Source of the DNA: Aphelocoma coerulescens
Lineage: Eukaryota > Chordata > Aves > Passeriformes > Corvidae
Direction: 5' to 3'
DNA: 64,000 nt
Assembly: GCF_041296385.1 (NCBI RefSeq)
Contig: NW_027184085.1
Coordinates: forward strand, 54,961,109-55,025,108
The notes below the pieces were generated by a model. The model worked only from the letters and a program-made list of their open reading frames with translations. It searched no databases and was not told the DNA's origin. The position numbers and the translations under genes were made by a program. This document shows, in pieces, positions 1 through 15,589 of the stretch. Positions within the stretch are counted from its first letter, which is position 1; the number at the start of each line of letters is the position of its first letter.

Positions 1-3000
1 TGTCCATTACTCCAAGCAAGAAGCAGATGGATTGTTGAGGAATAAACAACAGGAGTTCCCAATTGCACAGGTGCAGCAGATAAATGCCTGAGGGGAGCGA
101 GTGAAACCCACCTAAAAGGTAAGGGCTGGGTTTAGCTTCCTTTGTCATGCCTGCTCTTTCCACAGCTGTATACCCAGCAGGAAATCAAAGCTGAGGCTGG
201 AGACAAGGTGAACAATTCACGATTAGGTACGCCTTCCACCTCCTCTCTTGTGAAACTGGTATAAAATGGAGATTACTGTTGCAAGGGTTGATTCCCATTA
301 ACCACACAGCTTGCCACAGAATGTAAGAAATGACTTGCCATGTTTGTTTTGGAAACAAAATAAACTTAATTCACTGAGGCAGAACCTGGTAAAGGAGTAA
401 GTAGAAGAGCCTGGAAGTTATGGAAATGCTTTTTATCTAGTATACTGAACAGGCCTCTGCAAAGGGTAAGGCAGAATTACTTGCAATGTGGTGACCCTCA
501 AGGTGAAGAAATAACATATTGTAAGGCAGAAATACACTGGCTTCCACTGTAACTTTGCATCTAAGAGTTAGGCCTGTGCTGACCCGTTAAAGCAAATTGA
601 ATAGTTCTGCTTCCACTTGCACATTGCCCTCAACACAGTATTCGAGTAGGAGACCTGAAATAGTCATCCAGTCTGTTTGGGATATAGAGGAGAAGTTAGT
701 TCACATGGAGCCCTGTAAGACTAACTGCTGCTTGGGACTTCTGAGTTATGAACATTTCCTGACTGCCACAAACCCACTGCCAATGTCATAGTTGAGACTA
801 TCCAAGTCAAAACTGTCCAGGAGGAGAAAGGATAATCTTTGGTGAAGACAATTCCCAAAATCCTCTAAAGGGCTGCAGCAAGAATTTCATCTGCCCTGTG
901 TGCTTGTAATTATAGCTCTCTGGTCACTGAAGGCAGCCACCACAATGCACATAGACAATGACTCCTTAATTAAAATCACCATGCATCTCAAACAACAAAT
1001 AAAAGGATGGCACTGCTCCCAGAACAACAGCCCTTACTGAAAACTGATGAACATGGGAAGGAATTTCTTTTTTAAAAATTCCATTATTAGCAATTTTGAA
1101 AGGGGACATAATGGAAAAATGTCTCATTGAGATGATGAAGTAAAAATATCTGGGAAGAAAACACAGTTCCTCTGGTAGCCCATGGAGAAATCCCCACTTG
1201 GACGGAGCAGGAATACCCACTTCCATGCAACCCAGATCTTACATGCAAATCTTCCTTTCACTGAGTGCTACTGGGTCAGTGGAAGCAGCTTCAGGTCTAA
1301 CACAATCGATGTGCATTTTTGACTGGGCCACCACCATAATGAGTCCCTGAAGTATGAAATGTTTCAGTCAATTTCCCTTCTTTCCTCCCATTCCTGAAGT
1401 GAACATGGACTGACACCCACAGATGTGGCTTCCCTTCAGTTGCTGACAGAAAAAAAGCCACACATTCCTATGCATTTACAATTTGATCTCAGGCTCTTTA
1501 ATGGCTGCTGAGAGGTGACCAGGGTCATTGGGGTCTGAGTACCTTTTCTGTGAGATGCGACAATGAAGCAAACAGTTACCATAAAAATGTCAGATTCCCA
1601 CCCCCTATTAATTCCACATCAGCATGTCTTCCAGAACTTTAAAGTTTTTACACTAACCCTGAAAATGGGAAATGGGTAAGAGCTCAGGGTCACCTGAGTC
1701 CAGGAGCAACGTTCTTTGCAACATCAATTATTTCTGGAAAGAGCTCAAAAAGCTGTATAGAGCCTGTTAGTATAAATCATGAAATAGAATGATTTATCCA
1801 TTATTCTGGATAATCCTTAAAGGAGTCATAAATGACAGGCAACCACACTTCATTACCTACTGCCTACTACAGCTAACCTCCAAGATGATGTGTATAGCTT
1901 GCCAGGACTGACCTTCTATTAACGCCTGAGCTAGATGAAAAATTCTGTATTCGTCTAGCAAATTGCCTTTCTTCCTAAAAATAAGGTGAATTTTCTAGAT
2001 AATGTCACATAGAAGAAATTCTGAAACTTCTATTTTCTTTAGACAACCAGCAAAATTTTGAAATAAGCTGCTTTTTAATCAAGTACCTCTTCTCTGTATT
2101 TTTCTTAAAAATATATTTTGGATAAGGAATGTTAAGCAGACTTTACATTTTCATTCACAAAAGTATACAATAAGGAGTTTTCTTGAGCCTGAGTAGACTA
2201 TTTGTAGAAAATCAGTTCATTATCTTTCCCTACTCTCATATTGCTGCTAACTGGCTTTGGTTTAAATCCATGCCATTCAATGTCTATCTTTCCACTGTCT
2301 GCTGCTGAAAAGGAGAAAGACAGGACTTGGTCTGTGGCTATAATTTAATCACATTTCCACAGCTTCAAATAAAATTCTCTTGTTTACCCTTATACCCCAT
2401 ACACTCCTTAAATACCTCTTTATGCTGCCAATGAGGCTGTTGTAAAGCCTTATTGTAAAGGTGGAAACACTTCTGATCACAGCTGAATGTGCAGAGAAAC
2501 ACCCATACAAGGTTTATCTCGAAATGAAAAATAAATCACAAAGATTTTAAGGCATCCAAGCTGAAGCTCTGATGGCTTATGCTGGGTTTCCCTTAAGCAA
2601 ATGTCTGGTTAGGATCTCTATGCATTATTTTTCACTTGGTGAGAGATTAGAATTACCAAGACTGGGATTTCAGCAAAATTTGTTTTCCCTTTTTATACAT
2701 TTTAATTGCACATATGACAGACATGTTCACCTCAAGAAACTTAAAACTTCTGCAGGACACAGCACACTAAGTGGGAAGAGGAAATTGGATTTTCTGAGGT
2801 GGAAAGGGAACAAACTGATTTGGATGGTCAGCACAGAGCAATGGCCAGGATCCACAGGGACAACCAGTGCTAATTCTGGTACTTGAACCATATCCAGCTT
2901 TTTGCTTGTTATTTTCAAAGCACTGGTAGAAAAGACCCAAATGAAGGAATTAATACCTAGAGTTGGGCTTTGTGTTTTAATCCTTACATTCTGGCTGGAT

Positions 3001-6000
3001 TAGCAAATTGTTTCAGAGTCTCAGTGCCCCACACCAAAATGTTCGTACTGAGGCTTCCTCCCTTTGCCTGTCTGCGTGGCAGCTTGCCTGCTGATCCCAA
3101 GGCTTTCGGCACTGACCTGCATGGCATCCCATCTTGCTCATTTTGCAAGGCTGTGCTTGGCAGTTGTACTGTGCAGGGCTCCTCTGCTGCTGAAAAGCAC
3201 TTCTTGTCATTTGTGGGATGAAACTACTGGCTCAAACCCTTTTTCTTTAAGCTTTTGAGCTAAGGATACTTACATTGTCTGATGCTCAGGGATCTGCTAA
3301 CACATGTGGCAGTTGCTGGTGTGTTTGAGTTTTAACTTCTACATTCAGGAACGTAATTCTACATTCATGCCTGGTTTTATAGAGAAAAGAAAGAGGGAGA
3401 GAACCTTCCCTACAAGCATAGTGTGATGCAATCCGAAGTCTGAGACTTGCCACCTTCTATCTGCCAGTACCCTTCCAAACTAATGAGACAATACACCAGT
3501 TCACAAACTGCCATTCTGGCTAAGTGTTCCTTCCTTCCTGAAGAGGCTGTAGAGGGCTGGGTTCCTCTTACTTTTTGATTAGCTCTGGAGATCTTACCCA
3601 TTTGCACCTTTTGAAGACCCATACAGGTCTGGGAGGGCATGAGTGCCCCTCTTCAGTTAGGGGGTAACTCCCTGCTGAGTCACAGAGACCGATGGGGCTG
3701 CTGGACATGCCATTTCTGCCTCCTCTCCAGTTAATCACAGGAATCACATTACTCAAACATAAGAACACAGAGGGATCATTGACCATAAATGAAGACCTTT
3801 ATCATGACTGGGAGAGTAGATACATCTGTGTGCTTGGTAAAAAAGCATGTTGTGGTCCAGGTATGTTAAAAATCCTACCCAGCCTCGGCCTTGGCATCTA
3901 GCCTTTGTAACACATAAAAGAACTGGCTTCATCTCCAGCCAGCTTTCTTCTGGAAAGCTTATTTAATTTGACAGGTGTAAGATCACATGCCCCAACACTG
4001 AACCTTAGCAGTATGTGGGAGGAATTACTGCTATGAGATTTCTTTAGGACAGGCATCCCAATGCTTTCCATGTGAATAGAACAGCTGGGACACTACACTA
4101 CTTAATGCCTACCAAATTCATCTGCTGGCCTTCTCTCTTCACCATCAAAGGCAAAGACCACCCTGATCCTGGCAACACAAAGAGACCCCCAATGCAGCTT
4201 CTCATCACCCTCTGGCCACATCAAGTAAGAAGGGACCGGTAAGCACATGAAACCTGTGACATGCCTGATTGCTCTCCAGGAATGGATTAGCTGCAGATCT
4301 TGAAGACAGGGTGCTCAAGGCTGCAGGCCATAGGCAGGATGCAGAGGAGGACACAGAATCAGTCTGCTGCACTGATGGGGACACCCTGGGCAGAGCAACA
4401 GAAAAACAGAGTCTGGATCTCACTGCCTTAATGCTTGGCTCCAGAACTCAAACTGATGTAGAGAGGGAAAATTTTTGCTGTGCCACCAAAGGTTTGTCCC
4501 CTTCAGAAAACTGCCTGCATTTTTCTGTGATTTGCATCCCTGCTGTGAAGTGTATCTGGGAATTCACAGCTTCAAGGTCACCTCAGTGACCCATATGCCT
4601 GCTGTGTGGTTTGTGCAGGTTTGTCTGCCCAGGTGCTCAGGTTTTGGCAAGATCTGAAACAGCAAAGCCTGTATACTTTAGAGAAATTTCACACTTAGCT
4701 GACACACACACCTGACAGATTTATAAAATTCTGAACCATTTTAACAGCTTATTAAACAGCAGAGTACCAAAAAGCCAAACCATGCAGGCAACAAAAGAAG
4801 CTTTGGGATTGTGGGTTAATTCCTGCCTCTTCCTGCTTGCCTCCTCCAGTCGGAGTAATGTGGCCTCTTCTATTGAATGACAACAAGTTGTCATGCATGT
4901 CCTGTTTAACTTCTCCTGTGCAACTCCTCTGTCTTTGGGTGTTCTGAAGACCCCTGTGCAAAGGAAGCCTTACTATTCTAGAACATCAGATTTTGAAACC
5001 ATTTCTTCTTCCAGGGAGTATTTCTATCAGTTTTGCTCTTCTGTTAACTTGAAAATGCATCTTTTGAAAATGCAGCAATACCTTCTATGAAGCTGGAGGA
5101 GGGAGAGGATGCAACTGCAGACATATCCCTTCTCAAAAGTATTATTCCTTCTTCCTTCTACTGTTACTCCATCCTGACATAGTAGGATGCATAATATTGC
5201 ACACATGAACATCCTTAAGGAAGGTCACATCCTTCTCTGAGACTGCCTCAGAAGGCTTAGCACTCTTCCTTAAAGCTTTATCTTTTTAAGACGAGTAGCT
5301 CAGTCACCTCCAGGGATTCAGACAACATGAAGTCAGTGAATAGTAATCATCTACTGCAGTCTTCAACATGATGCTCTGCACATCTCTACAGAAGTCCCTG
5401 CTGAATGATCTTTTTTAATTCAGGTGTGTGCAAAATGTGTGTTTCTCTTTACTCAGCAACTGGATTAAGGTGAAAAATACAGCAATTTGCAATATTTCAT
5501 ATGGTTTGTAAACTCTGATTTCCTGCAGGAGCTTGTAGAAAATGTGAAGGTCTCAATTCCTAAGCTGGCTGCACTCCTGAAACCATGACAAAAGCCATGA
5601 CAGCTTACAGCAGAGCAGCAGGTTCCAAGGAGTGTACACCACTGCCTTGGCCTGTAGACTCTTTTCCACCTGGAAGACATCCACAATCAAGATCTCTGAC
5701 CTTTTAAATGGAAAGACCTTAAGAAACATGCTCAAAAGGCAAAAGATGCTTAAGTACATTGGCCAAAAGTGATGCAATTGCACCACTTAAATTGAAGCAC
5801 CTGCCTCTCATGCCACAGTGTAAAGTTACTTTTTCAGAATTCGACACTGTATTTGTTCCATACTTGTGCTAGACTAAATAAAAAACCATTATCTATACTC
5901 TGTGCATGGTAATAAATCTGGAATTAAAAAGCTTCTTTGCTCTATAAACTACAATTAATGGATTCTGCCCTCGCTGGGCAGACTGCTCCATGGTTTCTGA

Positions 6001-8439
6001 GGTGATGCTGCCTTTGCCTTAGCAGAACTAACTCTGCCAGGTTATGAGCAGAGAGATACAACTTCTGGACATGTTACTGACAAAGGTGGTAAGAGATACT
6101 GTATTGCATTGATACAGTGATTAGAGTGGGTTTTTTTACCTAGAAGTAAAGGAAAAAGGAGAGAGGTAGAGGGACAACAGCTCCCCAACTAGCTAGTGAA
6201 GGAATTTTCCAGAGTAAGGTGAAAACCAAACCTCCTATTTTTATTTGTTTCAAACCAGGCTAAAATTAGCTTTTCTTCACTTTTTAAAGAAAACTGCTGG
6301 CCCCCCCTTCAACTAGGTATGTCTTCCACACAAATCTCTTTTCAGCTTGATGGCTGTGCTGCTACCTAAAAAACTGGACCGCTGCAGAGCCCAAATGGGA
6401 TACAATTGCAGGCTTGGTATGATGCCTTACACAGCTGAATCACTTGGCTTTGCAGGGACCTCCAGAAGAGCATGTAAAGCCAACACCCAAGGTCCATGAG
6501 GAAAAGATATACCCAAGATTTTTCCAGGAATGGCAGGAGAGTCTAGGAGGAGTGCTGGGAATATATTTACCGGTACAGAAGAGTGGTTGAAAAATCCCTC
6601 TCCCTGTGCAATTAGCACTTGTGTGATATGTAATCAGTCGGCCTTCAGAATGAGGGAGTTCATGGGAACCTTTTCATCGTCTGAATGTTAGAGGACCAGT
6701 CATCCTGCACAGACAGTAGATGTTGACTTCTATACAAAATCCAGTTCCCACAGTTCAAGTCAGCACCACTTTCGGCTGCAAGTCCCCACACAGGAGTGGA
6801 CCAAATAGTTCAAATGAGGAGAGGGCTTAGAAGCCTCATTAAAGTCTGGTTAGAAAGGTATTTTAGTTTTTGCTCAGAGTTTGGCAAACCAGGATTGGGC
6901 TCCAGAAAGTGTATAGAATATTAAAATATTCACTTTCTGCAAGATCATTTAAGAAGAAAAGTATCTCCATCCTCGACCACTTCTGATGATCACGGCAGTT
7001 TGTTTGGTGGTCTCTCTCAATCTCTCAGTCCATGGCAGAGACAACACAACCCACTGTATCTTGATTGGGCTTCCAACTGGTCTGCCACCAGAGACAGGCA
7101 ACTTCATTTAGATCTCAAGCTCTTTGTGGCAGACACAATCTCTCTGTTCCATAATTGCACAAAATCTATTAGAAAGAGGTACTAATTCCCGCCTGGGATT
7201 GTTATGTTATGACAGAAACAGTCTCACAGCCAGAACTAAGCACTGTGTGCAGTAATTCTGTGCAAACTATATGGATTCCCAAGTACTGAGGCTGGATGGA
7301 TCAAAACCTTGCATTTTGTGAATTTTTGTGTCTCAGATCCTCTGACAGGTATCTTGCAGAGATCTAGTGTCATGTTCCTCTGGGAAGGAACAAACGGAAC
7401 TTACCAGAACTTTGCCTCCCATCACACTTCGTTATGTGAGTAGAAGCACAGTGGAAGCTCAAGGAACAGCACACAGTGTTTGTCATTAAGCCCTAACTGT
7501 ATTCAGCAGTGTTACAGATGAACACGCAAATTCAGGATGCTTTCTAACAGTCAGGCAAAAAGTTTCTTGGGGCAGTGGCTCATAAAAGCAGGGAGAAATT
7601 ATTTTCCACAAAGAGCTACTCAGGATTTATAACTTATTCAAATGGTTCAAGCTTTCTTTTTTTTTTTCTGTTGAAAGACATAAGTTTGACACACTACCAA
7701 GCTCTCACTATAACTGCTAAAGAAAACTTTGAGAATATTGTCTCTGGGATTTTCAAATGGCTTCACCCATTATCTTTAATGTGAACAGAATGAGGTCACT
7801 TTTTGCACATTTACAGTGCATGCTCTTCCAGTACAGCAGAATAAACTTTATAGACTACATCACTGATCTGGCAAGCATCTCCTGTACCACTGAAATCACT
7901 TGCAATCCACTTTTGACAAGGGTCAGCTTGCCTGCAAAATCACTGCTCTGCACAGCCCCTAGAAATAACAGATTTTTCCCCTCAGAAAACTAAAATGTTG
8001 AAGATGACAAGCTGCAAGACTGGATACATACCACAAAGAAAACAGGGTACAACACTAAGGTCAGCAAGCTGAGTTTTGCTTGACATAGCATGCACAGTGC
8101 CACTACAATTAGATCACAGCAAGCCAGCTAGTAGTGACACTACTCCCATCCCTGAAATGCTGGGTGTTTCCTAGGTACCTCTCCAGTCAAGCAAGGATGA
8201 ATTGACAGAAGTGCTCAGCCTGTAGACAGTTCACAGTGAATCCACTGCTGAGCAGGTTGCTCTGTGAAGTGAATGATGTAGCCTGAAGGGGAGGTGCTAC
8301 TGATCAGTACAAGCCACTCTACCTGTGCTCTCTACAGTCCCCTGAAATCAAATATACAAAACTGACTGTTGCCTAGCAGGGATGGGGAGACCTGTGTCCC
8401 CTTTCTGTTAGCAGATAGCCTACAACAGCTTGAAAGATG
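1..8439. other. Host intergenic sequence, no gene recognised
   Basis: The stretch is AT-rich unique DNA with stops in all frames. The open frames present are short (about 60-140 codons), overlap on both strands and show no recognisable domain or convincing splice-bounded exon. Short homopolymer runs occur, for example a T run near 7652-7667. I see no repeat family, RNA gene or regulatory signal I can support. Confidence 0.6.
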
Positions 8440-9268
8440 GACCCCTGAAGGTCAGGATGCCATCCAGAGGGACCTGGACAAGTTTGAGAAGTGGGCCCAT
8501 GGGAATCTCATGAGGTTAAACAAGACCAGGTGCAAGGTGCTGCACCTGGGTCAGGACACTCCCAGTATCAGCACAGGCTGGGGATGAACAGATGGAGAGC
8601 AGCCCTGTGAGAAGGACTTGGGGGTGCTGGTGGGTGAGAGGCTGGACATGACCCAGCCATGAGCACTCCCAGCCCAGAAAGCCAAACGTGTCCTGGGCTG
8701 CATCCAAGGCAGTGTGGGCAGCAGGGGAGGGAGGGGATTCTGCCCCTCTGCTCTGCTCTGGGGAGACCCCACCTGGAACACTGCATCCAGCTCTGGGGTC
8801 CCAGCACAGAAGGACATGGACCTGCTGGTGTGAGTCCAGAGGAGGCCACCAAGATGTTTAGAGGGATGGAGCATCTCTCCTATAAGAAAAGGCTGAGGGA
8901 ATTGGAATTGTTCAGCCTGGAAAAGAGGAGGCTGCAAGGTGGCCTAACTGCAACCTTCTAGAACCTGAAGGGACCCTACAAGAAACATAGAGAGGGACTT
9001 TCGACAAGAACCTGTAGACAGAACAAGGGGGAATGGCTTAAAACTGAAAGAGAGTAGCTTTAGATTAGATATTAGGAAGAAATTCTTTACTGTGAGAGGT
9101 TGCCTAGAAGTTCTGGAAGTCCTGTCCCTGGGAGTGTTCAAGTTCAGGCTGGATGTGGCTCTAAACAACATGGGCTGGAGAAAAGTGCCCCTGGCATGGT
9201 GGTTGGGATGAGATAGTCTTTAAGGTCCCTTCCAACCCAAGCCATTCTACAACTCTATGATTCTATGA
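8440..9268 (+). mobile_element. CR1 LINE, 5'-truncated 3' fragment
   Basis: The segment carries the characteristic CR1 3' portion: a block around 8460-8600 matching the end of the CR1 ORF2 region ('GAGGGACCTGGACAAG'), the 'TTCAGCCTGGAAAAGAGGAGGCT' type block near 8918, and the terminal 'AAGGTCCCTTCCAACCC' followed by the octamer-like tail 'CTATGATTCTATGA' at 9254-9268. Stops and frameshifts make it non-coding. The 5' edge is approximate. CR1 elements are the dominant LINEs of birds and other sauropsids, and this copy is a dead insertion. Confidence 0.9.
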
Positions 9269-12200
9269 CTCCCATGAGCATGAGTGGGGGTAGGATGTGC
9301 CAGTAACAAGCAGTAATATTACAAGCTCTGTCATAATTCCAATGTCTGAAGGGGCAAACTGCTGGATTCCACTAGAGGATAAAGCATTTCATCTGCAGAT
9401 GGCCACATTTTCTATGTCTGGGTTTGGTGGGAAGAAGAACACCCAACTTCTTGCCACCCTCCAAGCAATCCAAACTCAAACTATCTTCTATTTAACTTTT
9501 GCTAGTGAAAATAAAACCTAAATCATCATATTCCCCTGACTAATGTGCTATGTAGGCAAAAATGCGATTTGTAGTTTAGGCTAGCACTAAATACCACCTG
9601 AAGGAAGAGTCTGAAGAGAAAAAGAGCTTTGAGTCTGCTTTTGCCAGATGTCATAAAAGCATCATAGTATCAAGGAGCTCCTTCTGGAGGCATCTCTATG
9701 CAATATCTGGCTTGTGATTCCGTGACTTAAATAAGCCTCTTCCTGCTCACCCTTATGGTAACAAAAAACATTCAAAACCACCATGGATGAAGCACTTTTG
9801 TGGAAAGAAGGGAAAAAAATCCAAATGCCAGAATAGAAGGTGCACATCATAGAAGGAAGACTTTCAACCAAAGGCTAGAAAACCAGTGTTTTTCCACCAG
9901 ATGCCTCCAGGCCCCAGATCTGCTCTGTTCTGTACTGTGGTAAGCACGAAAAAAAGCAAGACCTTTCCTTGCATATTTCTTTCTGCCCAAGCAGTTCTAC
10001 TCAGTCACATGTGCTCCCTTAGAGGATCTCTTTCTCCAGAACTTGTTAGACATGGTTGTCACGGTCCTTACTTAATAAAAAAGGGCATTTATTCAGCATA
10101 ACTCTGCAAAGCACATAGCAAGTAGTCATTTGTCTCTAACAACTATGCAGAAGGGTTACAGGCAGCTGGAACACAACAGCATCTTGTTTGTCACCCACAG
10201 AATATATAGTTTTCTCCCCATAATCTACTCCTTTTCTTTGGGAACTTCTACTTCAATGGCAGAAAGCCAAGGGACAATCCAAAGCAACCCTTTTTTATAA
10301 ATCACACCTTTGCTCCTGTCTTTCATGACGGGCATGAATTACAGGACATTTTTCTGGCACAGCAGCTGGTAGCAACAGCTGGATCCCATGTCCTTTCCCT
10401 GGAGCAGGAGTATACCCCATAGCACAACTGGTCATTTAGCTCTAGATGATACCTTGCAGGCTGTCATCACATTGAAGGCAAAGGAGTAAGGAATTGAGGA
10501 TTCTCTGCTTTTTTTGCACAAATTATTCTGACATTGGGAAATTGCAAACAGTGAGAAGACCTGCTGAGAACCATGCTGAATTCTTTTTGTCACACAGCAG
10601 CATGGCCAAAGGGAAATATCCTGATGTATCAACGCCACAGAGAATTTGAGCTCTGAAGACAGCATTTGATCTCCTAAAATAGGTAATTCAAAATAAATTC
10701 TGATTCCTGGAGTCGTGATTTCTTTTCTGGTCTGCCTTTGGAGCTGCATGATGCTACCTTGCATTATAAAATTGCATGTTAGCAATGATAATACATCCAT
10801 AAAAACAACAAGCATAATTTCTTCTGAGTCCCTCCCCACATTACTATTCTTTAGGAACCAATGTAATTAAATAGGCTGGAGTAAATGATGATCCATAAAG
10901 TCTACTTCCTGCTGTTGGCTTATCACTTCTACTATTTTTAGCACTCTTCTGAGAACTGGAAATGTGTTTTGATAAAGATACCATCTTCTAGGCAGGGATA
11001 CAAATAGTGAATCAGCCTATTCATATTAATGTCACAAGAACGACCACATCCAAGCCAGTACGAGGCAAAAGGTCTCTGCAATGCATGTTTTCTGTTTGTT
11101 ACCAACAATTTATTCTGTTGGTGTGTGACAATCAAGAGATCAGGCTAGACTCTCAGGCCATGCATGTCACACTTTAATCCTGTTGCCAGGGTTTATGCCT
11201 CAAGTGTGTACTTTACTGGAAGATGCCTGTTTGTTTTCCTGTAACTAGCTGTGGTCAGAGCTGTTTATTCTATAGATCATGTGGCTCACATTCCTCCTGG
11301 AAGTCATTTTGTGAGCTGCAATTTTCAGCAGCAATCTCAAATAAAAATTTCCACAGGCAAAAAAATCCTGGTCCTGCTCTGCCCATCTTAATAGATGTCT
11401 ATTTTATGTTAAGTTTTTTGTGTTTGAGGGCCTCCAAGTTTTGCAAATGCTAAGATGGGGAACATTAAAGCACTTGCAAGAACAAAAGATTCAGTATAGA
11501 CAAAAAAGACTGTCAAATACTCTTGGATTAAAAACATCTGCTTTATGGCTCACATCTCAGAACAATATTTTTCCTCAGTCTATACCTCCTCCTAGTCTTC
11601 AGGTAACCCCTTACCCTAGTAAAGCTTACTAACTGAAGAAAAATTACCATGGACAAAGACACATTGCCCTTGAAGAGTAGCATGTGAGAACAGCAAATGA
11701 AGAACTGATCAAGAAATGGCAGATTTCACAGCATCTGTCAATTTTCCCAATGTCTCACACTATAATTCCTTTACTTAAACTAAAATTCCTTTTCAGTATT
11801 TACCTCAGTAACACAACACAGGGCAATGGTTCCTGTGTAGCCTGAAATTTAGTACTTCTTTTTCCTTCCTTCCTTTCCTACCAGAATAAGGTCTTGCCTG
11901 TATTTTTTGTTGTTTGATTGTTTTTTCCCCAGAAGTATGAACAGGTCTAATAAATGTTGCCTCATTTCCTACTGTCATGTGGATGTTTATGTGTTCATGA
12001 ACAAATAGGCACATGTCACAGAAGTCCTTTTGCTAAATTGCAGAATTATTGTCCACCTATACCACACTGCAATATCAGACTCTTTTCCTTTTTCATATGA
12101 GCAGAGTTAATCCCTGACAATCTGCTTTAAATGCTCAGAATAATGACTAACAGTCTGCAATAAAAGATAGCAGTGCTGACTTCTGAGTACCCACCTTTGA

Positions 12201-15200
12201 GACCACTGAACTGACCTAAACACAGACAAAGACTGAATCCCTTTTTTGCAAATGGGTCTGTGCTCACAGTATGTAAAATAATAATAAAATATGGACCTCT
12301 ACAATTCAATGCTTTACTTTTTCTATCATGTATTTTCATCGTGGCCCTACTTTGGCTGAAAACGCAATGCATTAGTGTTCCTTGGGGACACTGAATAGGA
12401 TTATGGCATTTTTCATGGGCCACCGGATGGCACTAGTATCCAAAACACTACTGTTAGCCCACCATTTGTTTCGCCAAGGAAAAGACATTGACTTTTAAAA
12501 ATCAAAACACTCAAGACAGCAGCCCCTTGGCAACCTGCAATGCTGTGTCTATGTCTGCCAAAATTGCACAGGTCACAGGAAAAGTCATGTAACCCACTGC
12601 AAAATATGTCACTTCATTGTTTGCCATAGCTGCACAGCAGAAATTTGGGCTGCACGAAAGGTTTTTGGCCATACTGCTATACTTGAAAAGTCATTTAAGA
12701 AATTGATTTATTCTACTTAGATGTTGGATACATGCAACTCCATGGTCACTGGGTTAGGGGAGCAGGGAATATATGAAAGTAGCAGGTCACTTTCTTCTTC
12801 TGATGCATGCATTAGAAATGGTCTACCTGCTCCTGCTATATTAGTATTTGGATCAAACCCTGTGGAGTTTGTTTTTTTTTTTTTGGAAGCAAAGATGACA
12901 TTGGAATGTGGTGAAATTATGCTGGACTAAAGAAAGACAAGCAGCCCACTGCTGCCCATGGCCTCAATGGTGTTGATTGAGATGCTCACAGCAAACCATC
13001 TCACTTGGATTTGAAGAATGAGGTGCTATACTTTCATTTCAGTATTTTGCCTTAGGAAAGGTGCTTGTTGCCTGACTCAGCTTTGTCCTCAATTATTTAG
13101 TGATGAAATGGGAAATATGGATTTTAAAATTTAGTTTTTTACCCTGCAACACTGGAGACACACTGGAGACGCTACAACTGGAACATCTCTTTTTAAGGAA
13201 CAACAAACAGAAACAATTTTAAAAGTGGTGTCTGCTAAGCAGCCATGGCTGAGTGGCAAACTTGCTTCGGTACATCAACAGATCAGGGCCTCTGCCAAGT
13301 GCTTAAAGCTCTGTGAGAAATCCATTATTTCCAATGAAACTGGAGCCAGGGCAGCAACGTGCCATCGTTTTGTACTCACTCAAAAGGAGTCGTTCTTCAT
13401 TTTCCTTCATATCACAAATATGGAAAGCTGTCTTAGAGTTAACATTATGAGGATAGATGCTAAGCCCAGAAAATATTACATTTCAAAGAGACAACCTGTG
13501 TTTTAGCAATTGCTTTGCCTATAAAGAGCCAAATGTAGGGGCAAAAGGAGAAGGAAGGAATGGTGAAAGAGAAGATGGTAAATAGCAGTTAAAGCAGACA
13601 AAAGGGCTCTGTTGCAGAGTGCAAATGAAGCACAGCTGGTCTACAGCTGCACTGTATTCCCCTAGAAGGTAGGGCACAGGGGAAATGTCGTAATGCTTTC
13701 GTTACTATCAGGATGGTACAACAGACTGGATGGACTGAATGGCCCTTTTCTCTGATGCCCGTAAAAATGGTCATAAAAAATCCATTAGTTCCCTGCAGCC
13801 TTGCGCATCCTGAGACACGCTGTCATGCGTAAGACAGTAGGCAGACTGCTGCTCTGCTTTCAAGGGATTCACAGGCAAAATCTTGGAGTAACACCCCAAA
13901 ATCTGATTTTGAGGACAGACCAGAAGCATTTCAGACAGGGAATTGAAAGCAAAGATGATAGCATTAAAGCCTGATGCAAAGCAAGCTGGAACTATTGACA
14001 AGCTATTCCTTGACTTCAGTGGACTTGAGCCCAGTCTGCCTGTTATTTTCTTAAGCTCATGGTTTCAAACCTGGGTCTGTACAATTTTTCATCTCTTCCT
14101 TCCCTTCCCACCTGATGAACTATTGCATGAGCCTCCTGAAGACTGCACACCAATTTCATCGTTACACCCCCCTCTCACTTTTCTTGGCCCACACATTCAT
14201 GTCAATACCTCTATTTGTCATTTCCTCCTTCCTGTGATTATAATTGAAATTTACTGGGATAAGATGGGATGATTATGAGTTCAAAAGCTTTTAACAAGAA
14301 CTACCCTGCTGTTTGACTGCCCCACTTAAGGAAGCTCTTGTGCATTTGTGGCAGTCCCTCTTGTCTCCCTGAGATAGGTGTCTGGCTGCTGCGTGAAATG
14401 GGGCCATGGTCTATAAATTACCAAATCCAGAAGCAAGCTCTCTGTGCATGCATTTTTTGTCTGAGATGAAAAATGAAAAATAGTAACAGTGAACAGTAAC
14501 TATGCCTCAGACACAAAAGTCATTGCTTCTGCAACATGGAGGCAGCAGTCGATTTTAAACTTCTGTATCAGATTGAAGGCTGGAGGCTCCTCCTTTGAGC
14601 TATTAAGCCCTTAGCACCATTCCTGATGTGATACAGTAGTCTCCCTCTAACTAGGATCAAATAAGTCAAATTCTACCAGCTATAAAAAGCTTCTAAAAGT
14701 GACTATGAAACCCAAGAACATAATTTTTTCTCACCAGGAGTGGGAAAATTCATGAGCCACTCAGAGTATAGATGTCAACAGCTTCTTTGTTGAATTTCTC
14801 CCAGAAGACTCAAAGCTGGGAAAAATCAAAAGCACCAGTTTCCTCCTTCTGAAGTTGCGCAAGAGCCTTTGAGGTTTTGCTATTAGCAGCCTCCTTTTGC
14901 AAACTGTTTATTCCAAGGAAAATTCATTCCCCACATTAAGGTCAACCAAGGGTTTCCTTAAGGCAGCTGAGCCACTGCCATCTCTGCTGGGAGGGCCCAG
15001 ACAGAGACGCAACACCGGGATCACTGTCACAGGCATGTGCTGCTGCTGTGGCACAAACCCAAAATCTAACTTAGAACGTTGTAGTGCCAAGGGAAGCTCA
15101 TGTTTTACTCCAAAGGTAAACGACTGCTTTCTGGTCGTTTCCAAAAGCAGGATATCCATCTCTATGCCCCAGTAAACTCATCAGGGAAATAACTGGTTTA

Positions 15201-15589
15201 ACTTCCAACAGGAAGAAGTTACACATGTTCTAGCAGGTTACATACTTAAGGATGAGCTTGAAGGCTTTTTCCTCTGTGCCTTTCACACACAGCTATAGCT
15301 GTTTGTGCAGCACAATACGTGACAGCAAAACTTTGCAGGTAAACCTTGTAGTTTCCACCACAGCCAGGCTTGAACTCTTCCCTCAAAATAGACCTTTTAA
15401 ACTATATTAATTGATTCTGGAATAATAAAACCTCCAGACCCTTGTTTTTACTTGCTTCACAAATGAAAACATACAAAGAGATTTCTTTAACTTAATTTAT
15501 CTGTGGCTAGGAATTAACTGACACAGAGCTGGAGGTTTCTGCATGAGGGGAATGTATGGATGACCTAGATAGTGTCATTACATAGAGAT
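9269..15589. other. Host intergenic sequence, no gene recognised
   Basis: AT-rich unique sequence without a credible coding exon. A 13-T run lies at 12872-12884. The short open frames on both strands have no family signature. Nothing else is supported here. Confidence 0.6.
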